NCBI GenBank assembly: GCA_019639135.1
Contig: JAHBSL010000022.1
Coordinates: 17,441-81,440 of the forward strand
DNA: 64,000 bases
From: Acidobacteriota bacterium
GTDB lineage: Bacteria > Acidobacteriota > Blastocatellia > Pyrinomonadales > Pyrinomonadaceae
Reading direction: 5' to 3'
This document shows positions 43,759-51,772 of this stretch, one piece after another (position 1 is the stretch's first letter; the number at the start of each line of letters is the position of its first letter). The notes under the pieces are model-generated. The model was not told the DNA's origin. It saw only the letters and a list, made by a program, of their open reading frames with translations, and searched no databases. Position numbers and translations under genes: made by a program.

Positions 43759-45873
43759 ATGTCGAAGGACTTGAACAAAGCAGGGGCTTTCTCGCTCGCG
43801 GCGGTGGCCGTCGCGGTGTGGGCCGGTGTTTTGCTTATCGCCTTTTTCGCGAACCGCGGCGATGATGTAGGCAAGCTCGGCCAGTTCGTCGGCAATCTCG
43901 GCAGCGGGCCGTTGGCCGGTGCGGGGATCGTTGACAGTCTGGTTGGCTTGCTCATAGCTGGTGCGATAGCCGCGGCCTGGTTTGGCATCGGCAACCTTAT
44001 CGTTTCGCGTCTTGTGAATTTCGAGTCTGCCGGGGAGCGATCGTACCTTCTCAATGTGGTCCTGAGTTTTGCCGTGGGAGCGGCGATCTGGTCGTTCGTC
44101 TGGTTTCTGCTCGGGCTCGCCGGACTTTACTCGCGGCCGGTTGCGGTTGTTGCGCTTGTACTCGGGGTTCTCCCTGCTATCGTCGGTTTGCTTAAGTTCA
44201 AGAACGCCGCGAAAGCTAACAGAGAGTCTCAACCTTCCGAAGTTTTTGACAAGTTCGTACTCTTGCTCGCCGCGGTCCCGGTTCTGCTTTCGCTCATCGC
44301 CGCGCTTGCACCGCCGACCGCTAAGGACACGCTGCTTTATCATTTCTCGGTACCAAAGGCGTTCATCGCCCAAGGCAGCAGTGCCTTCATCGAGGGCAAC
44401 ATCGCGAGCTATCTGGCCCTCGGAACTGAGATGCACGTCGTTTGGGCGATGCTGCTCGGCGGCCCGGTTGGTGAGCGTGCCGGTGAGGCGGCGGCCGGAG
44501 CGGTGGTTTGGCTTTTCTTTCCGCTGCTGCTCGCGGCACTTTTTGGCTTTGCCCGTGAGACCGGCATCTCGCGGCGTTGGTCGCTGATAGCCGTGCTGAT
44601 GGTCGCGACGGTCCCGACGGCCTATCACGTCGCTGCCAGTGCCTACATTGATCTCGCACTTGCGCTCTATGTCCTGCTCGCCGCCGTCGCACTTACGCGT
44701 TGGTGGCGGTCGCTCGAGAGCCGATGGCTGATCCTGATGGCGATCTTCCTCGGTGCAGCCCTTGCCTCAAAGCTGACGACGCTTTTCGTCATCGCGGCCT
44801 TCGCTCTGGTTGTAGTGATGCGGGCAAGGTCCGAGGCTGATGGAGCGGGAAAGGCCGCGGGGTTCGGTCTGGCGGCGTTGGTACTTGCGGGAGTCTTCGC
44901 ATCGCCGTGGTATCTGCGGACGTGGGCGGAAACGGGCAGCCCGATCTTTCCGTTCTATATGAGCATCTGGCCGGGCGAGGCCGCGGGCTGGGACGTCGAG
45001 CGTTCGAACCTCTTTCAGGCGATGAACGCCCAATACGGCGGATATGTGAAAACGCCGCTCGATTACCTGGCCGCCCCGTGGAACATTTCGATCACGGCTC
45101 AGCCCGAGCTCGCGACGCACTTTGACGGTGTTCTCGGTGTGGCATTTTTGCTCGGGTTGCCGTTCCTTGCTTGGGCTCTTTGGAAATTTGAGATGCCGGC
45201 CGAGGCGAAGATCGGCTCCGCGGTCGCCGCGGTGATGTTCCTCTTTTGGCTTTTTTCGAGCCAGCAGCTCCGTTACCTGCTGCCGATCGTTCCACTGCTT
45301 GCCATCGGCATCGCTGCTGCATTCGAACGGCTCGGTGAAAGCGTCGATGGCCTCAAGCCCATCGGGCAGGTATCGTTCGCCGCGGCTTCGATCGCGGGCC
45401 TGCTTACGGGAACGGCCTGGTTCCTGCAGAAGGCGCCGCTCCGCGTTGCGCTCGGCGGGGAAAGCAAGGCTGAGTATTTGACGCGGAACCTTGACTATTA
45501 TCCGTATTACCGCTGGCTAAATGCGGAATCGGACGCCGGGCATCGGGTCTGGCTGATCAACATGCGGCGGGACACTTACAACCTTGAACGGCCGTATTTT
45601 TCGGACTATCTATTTGAGGATTGGACGCTCCGGCGGATCGTCTGGGAATCTCGCTCCGCCCCGGAGCTCAAGGCAAAAGCGGCGGCGATGAATGTTCAAT
45701 TCGTTCTCTCCCGCCATGATTTTCTTTTTGATTACGACCGCTCGCCGATCATTGACGACACGAAACCAAGAGCCGAGAACGAGGCGAAATTAAAGATGGC
45801 ACGCGAGCTTTTGCTCGATCCGGCCCGGACGGTCAAGGCGGACGCGCGGTTCAGTTTGGTAAAGGTATTTTAG
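43759..45873 (+). CDS. Multi-pass membrane glycosyltransferase (GT-C/PMT-like)
   Basis: A 704-residue protein with about 12-13 membrane segments and a soluble C-terminal region of about 130 residues. A first-loop pair APPTAKDTLLYHFSVPKAF and HVAASAYIDLALALYVLLAA are typical of GT39/DUF2029-type glycosyltransferases that use polyprenyl-phosphate sugars. It stands between sufC (15 bp before) and sufD (2 bp after), with no obvious link to Fe-S assembly. The acidic pair TAKDTL could be catalytic. Substrate unknown. Confidence 0.82.
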   Translation: MSKDLNKAGAFSLAAVAVAVWAGVLLIAFFANRGDDVGKLGQFVGNLGSGPLAGAGIVDSLVGLLIAGAIAAAWFGIGNLIVSRLVNFESAGERSYLLNVVLSFAVGAAIWSFVWFLLGLAGLYSRPVAVVALVLGVLPAIVGLLKFKNAAKANRESQPSEVFDKFVLLLAAVPVLLSLIAALAPPTAKDTLLYHFSVPKAFIAQGSSAFIEGNIASYLALGTEMHVVWAMLLGGPVGERAGEAAAGAVVWLFFPLLLAALFGFARETGISRRWSLIAVLMVATVPTAYHVAASAYIDLALALYVLLAAVALTRWWRSLESRWLILMAIFLGAALASKLTTLFVIAAFALVVVMRARSEADGAGKAAGFGLAALVLAGVFASPWYLRTWAETGSPIFPFYMSIWPGEAAGWDVERSNLFQAMNAQYGGYVKTPLDYLAAPWNISITAQPELATHFDGVLGVAFLLGLPFLAWALWKFEMPAEAKIGSAVAAVMFLFWLFSSQQLRYLLPIVPLLAIGIAAAFERLGESVDGLKPIGQVSFAAASIAGLLTGTAWFLQKAPLRVALGGESKAEYLTRNLDYYPYYRWLNAESDAGHRVWLINMRRDTYNLERPYFSDYLFEDWTLRRIVWESRSAPELKAKAAAMNVQFVLSRHDFLFDYDRSPIIDDTKPRAENEAKLKMARELLLDPARTVKADARFSLVKVF

Positions 45874-45875
45874 AA

Positions 45876-47030
45876 ATGGCATTAACAAGTGCAGTAATGG
45901 AAACGCAATTTGACGAGAGCTTCAAGGCGAGGCTTGCGGCCGAGGGCGATGCAGCGATAAAGGCTTTGCGCGAGCGGGCATTTGCCGCATTTACCGATAA
46001 GGGCTTCCCGAGCCTAAAGGATGAGGACTGGAAATATACCAACGTCTCGCCGATCGCGAAAGAAACGTGGAAGACGGCGACGGCCGGTATCGAACTCGAA
46101 CACGAAGACGCTGGCATTCGTGCCCATGAGCTTCTCGAACGGTTCAAGTATGACCGTAACGGCTTAACAGCATTGAATCTGGCGATGGCGGAGATCGCGG
46201 TTATCAAGATCGCGAAGGACACGGTCGTTGACGAGCCGATCGAGCTGAACTTTGCCGCGGCCGAGGGCACGGCGATCTTTCCGCACGTTGTCGTCATCGC
46301 CGAATCAGGCAGCAAGGCGACGATTGTCGAGAGCTATTCTTCGGAAGCTCGTTCGTTCACCAACGCAGCCGTCCAGATGCTTGTTGAGGACAATGCAAGC
46401 CTTAAACACTATCGCGTTCAAAAGGACTCGCCCGAGGCTTTCAACTACGGCGTTACGGAAGTGACGCTCGGCAAGGGCAGTTTCGATTCGACCAACATCA
46501 ATCTCGGCGGAGCGATATCACGGCATGATATCGAGCTCAAGTTCACAGCCGAGGGCGGCGAGGCTTGGGTCGATGGTCTCTATATGCTCGACGGCGAACA
46601 GCACAGCGACACGCACTCGACCATCGACCACGCGGTGCCGAACTGCATTTCGCACCAAACCTACAAGGGCGTGCTCAACGGGCGCTCGCGGGGCGTTTTT
46701 AACGGCAAGGTTTTCGTCCGCGAGAATGCGAGCGGAACCGACGCCCAGCAGCAGAACAAGAACCTGCTGCTCTCGAACGATGCGCGGGTGGATACCAAGC
46801 CGCAGCTCGAGATATTTAACGACGATGTGAAGTGTTCGCACGGAGCGACCGTCGGCCAGCTCGAGGACGAGGAGATGTTCTATCTGCTCACCCGCGGACT
46901 GCCCGAAACGCTTGCCCGAAACCTGCTGACGTACGGCTTTGCCGAAGAGGTGATAAACAAGATCGAGATAGAAGCGATCAAGAGCGACTTGGATGCAACG
47001 GTTCTGAACCGGCTCCACGCGGAGATTTGA
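45876..47030 (+). CDS. sufD: Fe-S cluster assembly protein SufD
   Basis: A 384-residue SufD protein. Features: FPSLKDEDWKYTNVSPIA near residue 50, the beta-helix core IDHAVPNCISHQTYKGVLNGRSRGVFNGKV, QQQNKNLLLSNDARVDTKPQLEIFNDDVKCSHGATVGQ and MFYLLTRGLPETLARNLLTYGFA, each split by me. KCSHG with its conserved Cys and His suits the SufB-SufD interface. It starts two bases after the membrane glycosyltransferase gene. Length slightly below E. coli SufD (about 420). Confidence 0.97.
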   Translation: MALTSAVMETQFDESFKARLAAEGDAAIKALRERAFAAFTDKGFPSLKDEDWKYTNVSPIAKETWKTATAGIELEHEDAGIRAHELLERFKYDRNGLTALNLAMAEIAVIKIAKDTVVDEPIELNFAAAEGTAIFPHVVVIAESGSKATIVESYSSEARSFTNAAVQMLVEDNASLKHYRVQKDSPEAFNYGVTEVTLGKGSFDSTNINLGGAISRHDIELKFTAEGGEAWVDGLYMLDGEQHSDTHSTIDHAVPNCISHQTYKGVLNGRSRGVFNGKVFVRENASGTDAQQQNKNLLLSNDARVDTKPQLEIFNDDVKCSHGATVGQLEDEEMFYLLTRGLPETLARNLLTYGFAEEVINKIEIEAIKSDLDATVLNRLHAEI

Positions 47031-47038
47031 GGTTTTTC

Positions 47039-47163
47039 GCCACAGAGAGCACAGAGCGTTCTAAGTTAAGTTAGTTGAAGGACGTCATTTAAGGAATAGC
47101 GAATGAACCTCTGTGTTCTCTGTGGCCTCTGTGGCCTCTGTGGCGGGATGTCTGTGGTGGAAA
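47039..47163. repeat. Inverted CCACAGAG/CTCTGTGG array between sufD and sufS
   Basis: gccacagagagcacagag (47039-47056) and its inverted partner ctctgtgttctctgtggc (47109-47126), one mismatch in 18, enclose about 52 bp. Two further direct copies of cctctgtggc follow, reaching 47144, with a degenerate tctgtggtgg at the end. The array ends directly before sufS. It would fold into a hairpin in the sufD-sufS message. Confidence 0.85.
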
Positions 47164-47164
47164 A

Positions 47165-48406
47165 ATGAAAGCAGTAAAAGAAATGAAAAATTGGGACGTT
47201 GAAACAGTTAGGAAAGATTTTCCGGTGCTCCACCGTGAGGTGAACGGCAAACCGCTTGTTTACCTCGACAACGCGGCGTCGTCGCAGGTGCCGCAGATGG
47301 TCATCGACCGCGGTTCGAAGTACCTGGCCGAGGAGCATTCGAACGTCCATCGCGGCGTTCACTACCTCTCGCAGCACGCGACCAATGCCTATGAGGCGGC
47401 CCGCGAGAAGGTAAAGCGGTTCATCAATGCCCGCGAGGCGGCGGAGTGTATCTTTGTCCGCGGTTGCACGGAGGGCGTAAACCTTGTCGCCTCGAGCTAC
47501 GGCCGGCGGTTCATCAATGAAGGCGATGAGATCCTCGTCTCGCAGATGGAGCACCACTCGAACATCGTCCCCTGGCAGGTCATTGCCGAGGAACGCGGTG
47601 CCCGCGTGCGGATGATCCCGATCAACACCCGCGGCGAGATCATCATCGAGGAATACGAAGCGATGCTCAACGAGCGGACGCGGATCGTCGCCGTCTCGCA
47701 TGTCTCGAACTCGCTCGGGACCGTTAACCCCGTCAAGGAAATGACGGCAACGGCGCACAAATTCGGCGTGCCTGTCCTGGTTGATGCAGCCCAGAGCGTT
47801 CCGCATTTTCCGGTCGATGTTCAGGAACTCGATGCCGATTTCTTCGTTTTCTCGGGCCATAAGATGTTCGCACCGACCGGCAGCGGAGTTGCCTACGGCA
47901 AACGCGAATGGCTCGACAAAATGCCGCCCTACCAGACCGGCGGCGGAATGATCCGGACCGTCAGTTTTGAAAAGACGACCTACGCGCCGATCCCGGAAAA
48001 GTTCGAAGCAGGTACACCGGCCATCGCGAACGCCATCGGGCTCGGAGCCGCGATCGATTACATAAACGGGCTCGACTTCAACGCCGCGGCCGAATACGAG
48101 CACTCGCTGCTTGAATATGCGACCGAGCGGTTGGCGGATATCCCGGAGGTTACTATCATCGGAACGGCCCTCGAGAAGGCGAGTGTTCTCTCGTTTACGA
48201 TCGAGGGCATTCACCCTCATGACATCGGTACGATACTGGACCAGCAGGGCATCGCCATCCGTGCCGGACACCACTGTGCCCAGCCGGTGATGAACTTCTT
48301 CGATGTGCCCGCAACCGCCCGTGCCTCTTTCGCCTTTTACAACACCCGCGAAGAGGTCGACAAGCTCGCGGACGCGATACAGAAGGTGATCGAGGTTTTT
48401 GCATAG
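47165..48406 (+). CDS. sufS: Cysteine desulfurase SufS
   Basis: A 413-residue PLP enzyme of the SufS group. YLDNAASSQVP, HRGVHYLSQHAT, the lysine in FVFSGHKMFAPTGSG and RAGHHCAQP (catalytic Cys region) are all visible. It provides sulfur from cysteine to SufU. The ATG at 47165 or 47183 could start it; the latter gives MKNWDVETVRKDFPVL. It is just after a repeat array. The stop codon overlaps the GTG of the next gene. Confidence 0.97.
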   Translation: MKAVKEMKNWDVETVRKDFPVLHREVNGKPLVYLDNAASSQVPQMVIDRGSKYLAEEHSNVHRGVHYLSQHATNAYEAAREKVKRFINAREAAECIFVRGCTEGVNLVASSYGRRFINEGDEILVSQMEHHSNIVPWQVIAEERGARVRMIPINTRGEIIIEEYEAMLNERTRIVAVSHVSNSLGTVNPVKEMTATAHKFGVPVLVDAAQSVPHFPVDVQELDADFFVFSGHKMFAPTGSGVAYGKREWLDKMPPYQTGGGMIRTVSFEKTTYAPIPEKFEAGTPAIANAIGLGAAIDYINGLDFNAAAEYEHSLLEYATERLADIPEVTIIGTALEKASVLSFTIEGIHPHDIGTILDQQGIAIRAGHHCAQPVMNFFDVPATARASFAFYNTREEVDKLADAIQKVIEVFA

Positions 48407-48645
48407 TGGTCGCAGCCATTGAAACTATCGGAACAGTCATAGGAGAGAATCGCCTGCTCCTCGATGAAGGTCTTCCATTGAGTGAAAGCTCACGTGTTCG
48501 GGTGATCGTAATGATTGACGAGACCGGTAAAGAAGATCATGACGAAAGGGAATGGCTTCGTTCGGCCGCTGGTAACGAATCATTAGCGTTTCTTGCGGAC
48601 CACGGAGAAGATATCTACACGCTCGAGGACGGCAAGCCCATATAG
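48406..48645 (+). CDS. Orphan antitoxin-like small protein
   Basis: A 79-residue protein beginning with GTG at the last base of the sufS stop. It has a short beta-strand N-terminus (ETIGTVIGENRLLLDEGLPL, SSRVRVIVMID) typical of the AbrB/VapB-like or DUF104-like antitoxin class, and the C-terminal ending DIYTLEDGKP that is common in such antitoxins. No toxin gene follows. It could be a remnant of a pair or an antitoxin for a toxin elsewhere. Function not proven. Confidence 0.6.
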   Translation: MVAAIETIGTVIGENRLLLDEGLPLSESSRVRVIVMIDETGKEDHDEREWLRSAAGNESLAFLADHGEDIYTLEDGKPI

Positions 48646-48684
48646 GGCATCAGATCGTTTTCGTTTCTAGTCTTAAAGTCGATC

Positions 48685-49047
48685 ATGAATAGGATCAATC
48701 TCGCCGAGAAATTTGCTCTGATCTCCGAATACTGGCGGCCGAAGGTCGTTGGTGAGTTGAACGGGCAGGAGGTAAAGCTTGTTAAATTCGTGGGCGCGTT
48801 TCCGTGGCATCATCATGAGACTGAGGACGAGCTTTTCATGGCCGTGAAGGGCAATTTTCGGCTGGAGTTTCGCGACCGGACCGTTGAGCTTGCCCCGGGC
48901 GAATTCGTGATCGTTCCCCACGGAGTCGAACACAGGCCGGTGGCGGATGAAGAGGTCGAGGTTCTTTTGTTCGAGCCCGCTCAGGTTAGGAATACCGGCG
49001 ATATTGTCGACGAGGTGTTCACGGCGACGGAACTCGAACGCATTTGA
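48685..49047 (+). CDS. Cupin domain protein
   Basis: A 120-residue single cupin. The metal-binding histidines and Glu are in FPWHHHETEDELF (HxHxxxE) and VPHGVEHRPVA supplies the last His. This is the small cupin type related to mannose-6-phosphate isomerase. The substrate is unknown. It is followed after 51 bp by fhs; the two may be co-transcribed. Confidence 0.88.
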   Translation: MNRINLAEKFALISEYWRPKVVGELNGQEVKLVKFVGAFPWHHHETEDELFMAVKGNFRLEFRDRTVELAPGEFVIVPHGVEHRPVADEEVEVLLFEPAQVRNTGDIVDEVFTATELERI

Positions 49048-49098
49048 ACTGTGAGCTTTGTCACAATCGATTGCCTGCAAACCCTGCATAATTCGGAT

Positions 49099-50799
49099 AT
49101 GTACACAGACCTCCAGATCGCCCAAAGCGCAAAACTTCGTCCCGTTATTGAGATCGCTGAGCAGCTCGGCCTCGGGCCTGATGACATCGATCTTTACGGC
49201 AGCCCGTACATCGGCAAGGTCCGCCTCGATGTGATCGAGAAGTTCAAAGATCGCCCGAACGCGAAATACATCGACATCTCGGCGATCACGCCGACGCCGC
49301 TCGGCGAAGGCAAATCGACCACGTTGATCGGCCTCGGCGAGGCGATGAAGCACCTCGGCAAGCGGTCGGTCATCACGCTCCGGCAGCCCTCGCAGGGGCC
49401 GACCTTTGGCATCAAGGGCGGAGCGGCCGGCGGCGGCTATGCGCAGGTCGTCCCGATGGAGACGTTCAACCTGAATCTGACGGGCGACATCCACGCCGTA
49501 ACCGCGGCCAACAATTTGCTCGCGGCGATGATCGATAACAAGCTGCTCCGCGGCAATCCGCTCAACATCAACCCGCACAGCATCACCTGGAAGCGCGTTG
49601 TCGATACCAACGACCGTGCGCTCCGCAAGATCATCGTGGGCCTCGGCGGACGGATGGAAGGCGGCATTCCGCGCGAAACGGGTTTCGACATCACGGTCGC
49701 GTCCGAGGTGATGGCGATACTTGCCCTTACGACATCGCTGCAGGATATGCGGAAGCGGTTCGGCCGGATCGTCGTCGGTCTGACCCACGACAAGAAACCC
49801 GTAACGGCCGAGGAGATCGGAGCAGCCGGTGCGATGACCGTGCTGATGCGCGACGCCATTCGCCCGACGATAATGCAGACGCTCGAGAACACGCCCGCAC
49901 TCGTCCACGCCGGCCCGTTCGCCAACGTCGCCCATGGTAACAGCAGCATTCTGGCGGACATGATCGGCATCAAGACGGCCGATTACCTGATGACCGAGTC
50001 GGGCTTCGGTGCCGACATCGGTGCCGAGAAATTCTTTAATATCAAGTGCCGCTACTCGGGCCTTCAGCCCGATGCGGCCGTCATCGTCGCGACCATCCGT
50101 GCGCTCAAATCGCACAGCGGAAAGTACAAGATCGTTGCCGGCAAGCCGCTGCCGCCCGAGATGCTGGAAAACAACGTCGCCGACGTTGAGGCCGGAGCCG
50201 CCAATCTTCGCAAGCAGATCGAGAATGTGAAGCTCCACGGCGTTACGCCGGTCGTCGCGATCAATGCGTTCGCGACCGACCACCCCGAGGAGATCGAGGC
50301 CGTCAAGCGGATCGCGATCGAGAGCGGTGCGCTCGGAGCGGCGGTTTCGACCCATTGGGCAGACGGCGGCAAGGGTGCGATGGAACTCGCCGAGATGGTG
50401 ATCGCCGCCGCCGATGAGCCGAGCGAATTTAAGTTCCTTTACGACCTCGAACAGCCGATCAAGACGAAGATCGAAACCATCGCAAAGAAGATCTACGGAG
50501 CGGATGATGTCTTTTTCGAGCCGTTCGCGGCCCAACAGATCGCGAGCTATGAAGCTAACGGCTTTGGCAACCTGCCGATCTGTATGGCAAAAACGCATCT
50601 TAGCCTGAGCCACGATTCGACGCTCAAGGGCGCGCCGACCGGCTTCACACTTCCGATCCGCGAGGTCAGGGCGAGCGTCGGTGCGGGCTTTATTTACCCG
50701 ATCTGCGGCGATATGCGGACGATGCCCGCACTCCCCGAACACCCCGCCGCCGAGCACGTGGATATCGACGAGAACGGGAATGTTGTCGGGCTATTCTAA
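49099..50799 (+). CDS. fhs: Formate-tetrahydrofolate ligase
   Basis: A 566-residue enzyme with TPTPLGEGKSTTLIGL (the ATP loop), LRQPSQGPTFGIKGGAAGGGYAQ, split by me, and IQTMPALPxxPAAEH-like ending (GDMRTMPALPEHPAAEH). It makes 10-formyl-THF from formate. I chose the ATG at 49099, which gives the standard start MYTDLQIAQSAKL; a GTG at 49051 adds 16 residues not seen in the family. The enzyme stands between the cupin and hicBA in the suf neighbourhood; a functional link is not obvious. Confidence 0.96.
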   Translation: MYTDLQIAQSAKLRPVIEIAEQLGLGPDDIDLYGSPYIGKVRLDVIEKFKDRPNAKYIDISAITPTPLGEGKSTTLIGLGEAMKHLGKRSVITLRQPSQGPTFGIKGGAAGGGYAQVVPMETFNLNLTGDIHAVTAANNLLAAMIDNKLLRGNPLNINPHSITWKRVVDTNDRALRKIIVGLGGRMEGGIPRETGFDITVASEVMAILALTTSLQDMRKRFGRIVVGLTHDKKPVTAEEIGAAGAMTVLMRDAIRPTIMQTLENTPALVHAGPFANVAHGNSSILADMIGIKTADYLMTESGFGADIGAEKFFNIKCRYSGLQPDAAVIVATIRALKSHSGKYKIVAGKPLPPEMLENNVADVEAGAANLRKQIENVKLHGVTPVVAINAFATDHPEEIEAVKRIAIESGALGAAVSTHWADGGKGAMELAEMVIAAADEPSEFKFLYDLEQPIKTKIETIAKKIYGADDVFFEPFAAQQIASYEANGFGNLPICMAKTHLSLSHDSTLKGAPTGFTLPIREVRASVGAGFIYPICGDMRTMPALPEHPAAEHVDIDENGNVVGLF

Positions 50800-50841
50800 A
50801 TTCGTAAACGAAATCGCGGCTATTGAGTTAAAATAGAGATC

Positions 50842-51108
50842 GTGAAGAAACAAGCACCAATCCGGGTCGGCGATTACAGCTTTACGGTTATTGTCGAGCC
50901 GAACGAACCAGACGGCTATCTTGTGACGTGCCCCGCTCTGCCAGGGCTAATAACCCAGGGCGATTCACTCGATGAAGCTTTTGCGATGGCCAAGGATGCC
51001 ATTGAAGGCTATCTGATCAGTCTAATCAAACACGGTGACCCGATACCGGAAGACAAAATGGCATTTCCGGTCCGCGTGAGAATTGAAAATGAGCAAATTG
51101 CCGCGTGA
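50842..51108 (+). CDS. hicB: HicB-family antitoxin
   Basis: An 88-residue HicB-type protein with the partial RNase H-like fold: YSFTVIVEPNEPDGYLVTCPALPGLITQGDSLDEAFAMAKDAIEGYL, split here for reading. EPDGYLVTCPALPG is the family hallmark. It starts with GTG. It stands before the toxin gene, the reverse of the common hicA-hicB order, and overlaps it by 20 bp. It lacks a visible DNA-binding extension, so regulation of the pair is unclear. Confidence 0.9.
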   Translation: MKKQAPIRVGDYSFTVIVEPNEPDGYLVTCPALPGLITQGDSLDEAFAMAKDAIEGYLISLIKHGDPIPEDKMAFPVRVRIENEQIAA

Positions 51109-51307
51109 CCTGAAGCCGAAGAAAGTGTTAAAGGCACTTCAGCAGGCGGGATTTGAGATCGACCACGTCACCGGCAGCCACTATATTTTGAAGAAGGGGG
51201 AACTGCGCACGTCAGTTCCATTTCATCAGTCCGTTAAGACCGGAACGTTGCGAGCAATTTTGAACCAATGCGGTCTTTCGGTAGAAGAATTTATCGATCT
51301 ACTTTAG
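51089..51307 (+). CDS. hicA: HicA-family toxin (mRNA interferase)
   Basis: A 72-residue HicA dsRBD-like RNase. The catalytic His is in TGSHYILKK, and SVPFHQSVKTGTLRAILNQCGLSVEEF is the family's C-terminal pattern. It would cut mRNA when not bound by HicB. The ATG at 51089 is inside the 3' end of hicB. SufU starts 3 bp after its stop codon, so this toxin pair is embedded in the suf transcription order. Confidence 0.92.
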   Translation: MSKLPRDLKPKKVLKALQQAGFEIDHVTGSHYILKKGELRTSVPFHQSVKTGTLRAILNQCGLSVEEFIDLL

Positions 51308-51310
51308 TGA

Positions 51311-51760
51311 ATGTCAGAACTTAACGAGCTTTATCAGGAAACCATTCTCGAGCATAACAAGAACCCGCGAAACTTCCGCGAGATCGAGGACGCGGACAAG
51401 ACCGCCTTGGGCAATAATCCGCTTTGCGGCGATGCCCTGCAGGTGTTTGTAAAAATGGACGGCGACACGGTCGGCGACGTCGCGTTCAAGGGGTCGGGCT
51501 GTGCCATTTCAAAGGCCTCGGCCTCGATGATGACGCAGGCCGTTAAGGGCAAGACCCGCGAAGAGGCCGACCTGCTTTTCGACGAATTTCACAAAATGGT
51601 CACCGGCGAAATGGACATCGAAACCGAAGAAAACCACCTCGGCAAGCTGCGCGTCTTTGCCGGAGTACTCGAGTTTCCGGCCCGCGTCAAATGCGCCTCG
51701 CTTAGCTGGCACACGCTGAGCGCCGCTCTTCACGATGAAGGCGAGATCTCGACGGAATAG
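51311..51760 (+). CDS. sufU: SUF scaffold/sulfur relay protein SufU
   Basis: A 149-residue SufU-type IscU-like protein. Three conserved cysteines are seen in NNPLCGDAL, KGSGCAISKAS and ARVKCASLSWHTL. The Asp of NPLCGD and the spacing GSGCAIS fit the zinc site used by SufU to take sulfur from SufS. It completes the suf set, 2.9 kb after sufS. Length normal. Confidence 0.96.
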   Translation: MSELNELYQETILEHNKNPRNFREIEDADKTALGNNPLCGDALQVFVKMDGDTVGDVAFKGSGCAISKASASMMTQAVKGKTREEADLLFDEFHKMVTGEMDIETEENHLGKLRVFAGVLEFPARVKCASLSWHTLSAALHDEGEISTE

Positions 51761-51772
51761 TAAAGGTTGCAA

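Noticed and set aside
47066..48274. A 402-codon minus-strand frame opposite sufS
   Set aside because: The antisense shadow of sufS; no motifs and it starts in the repeat array.
48673..50757. A 694-codon open frame on the minus strand opposite the cupin and fhs genes
   Set aside because: It is the antisense shadow of fhs and the cupin gene; it has no recognisable domains, is Arg/Asp/Leu-rich as such shadows are in G+C-rich DNA, and the plus strand has clear family motifs.
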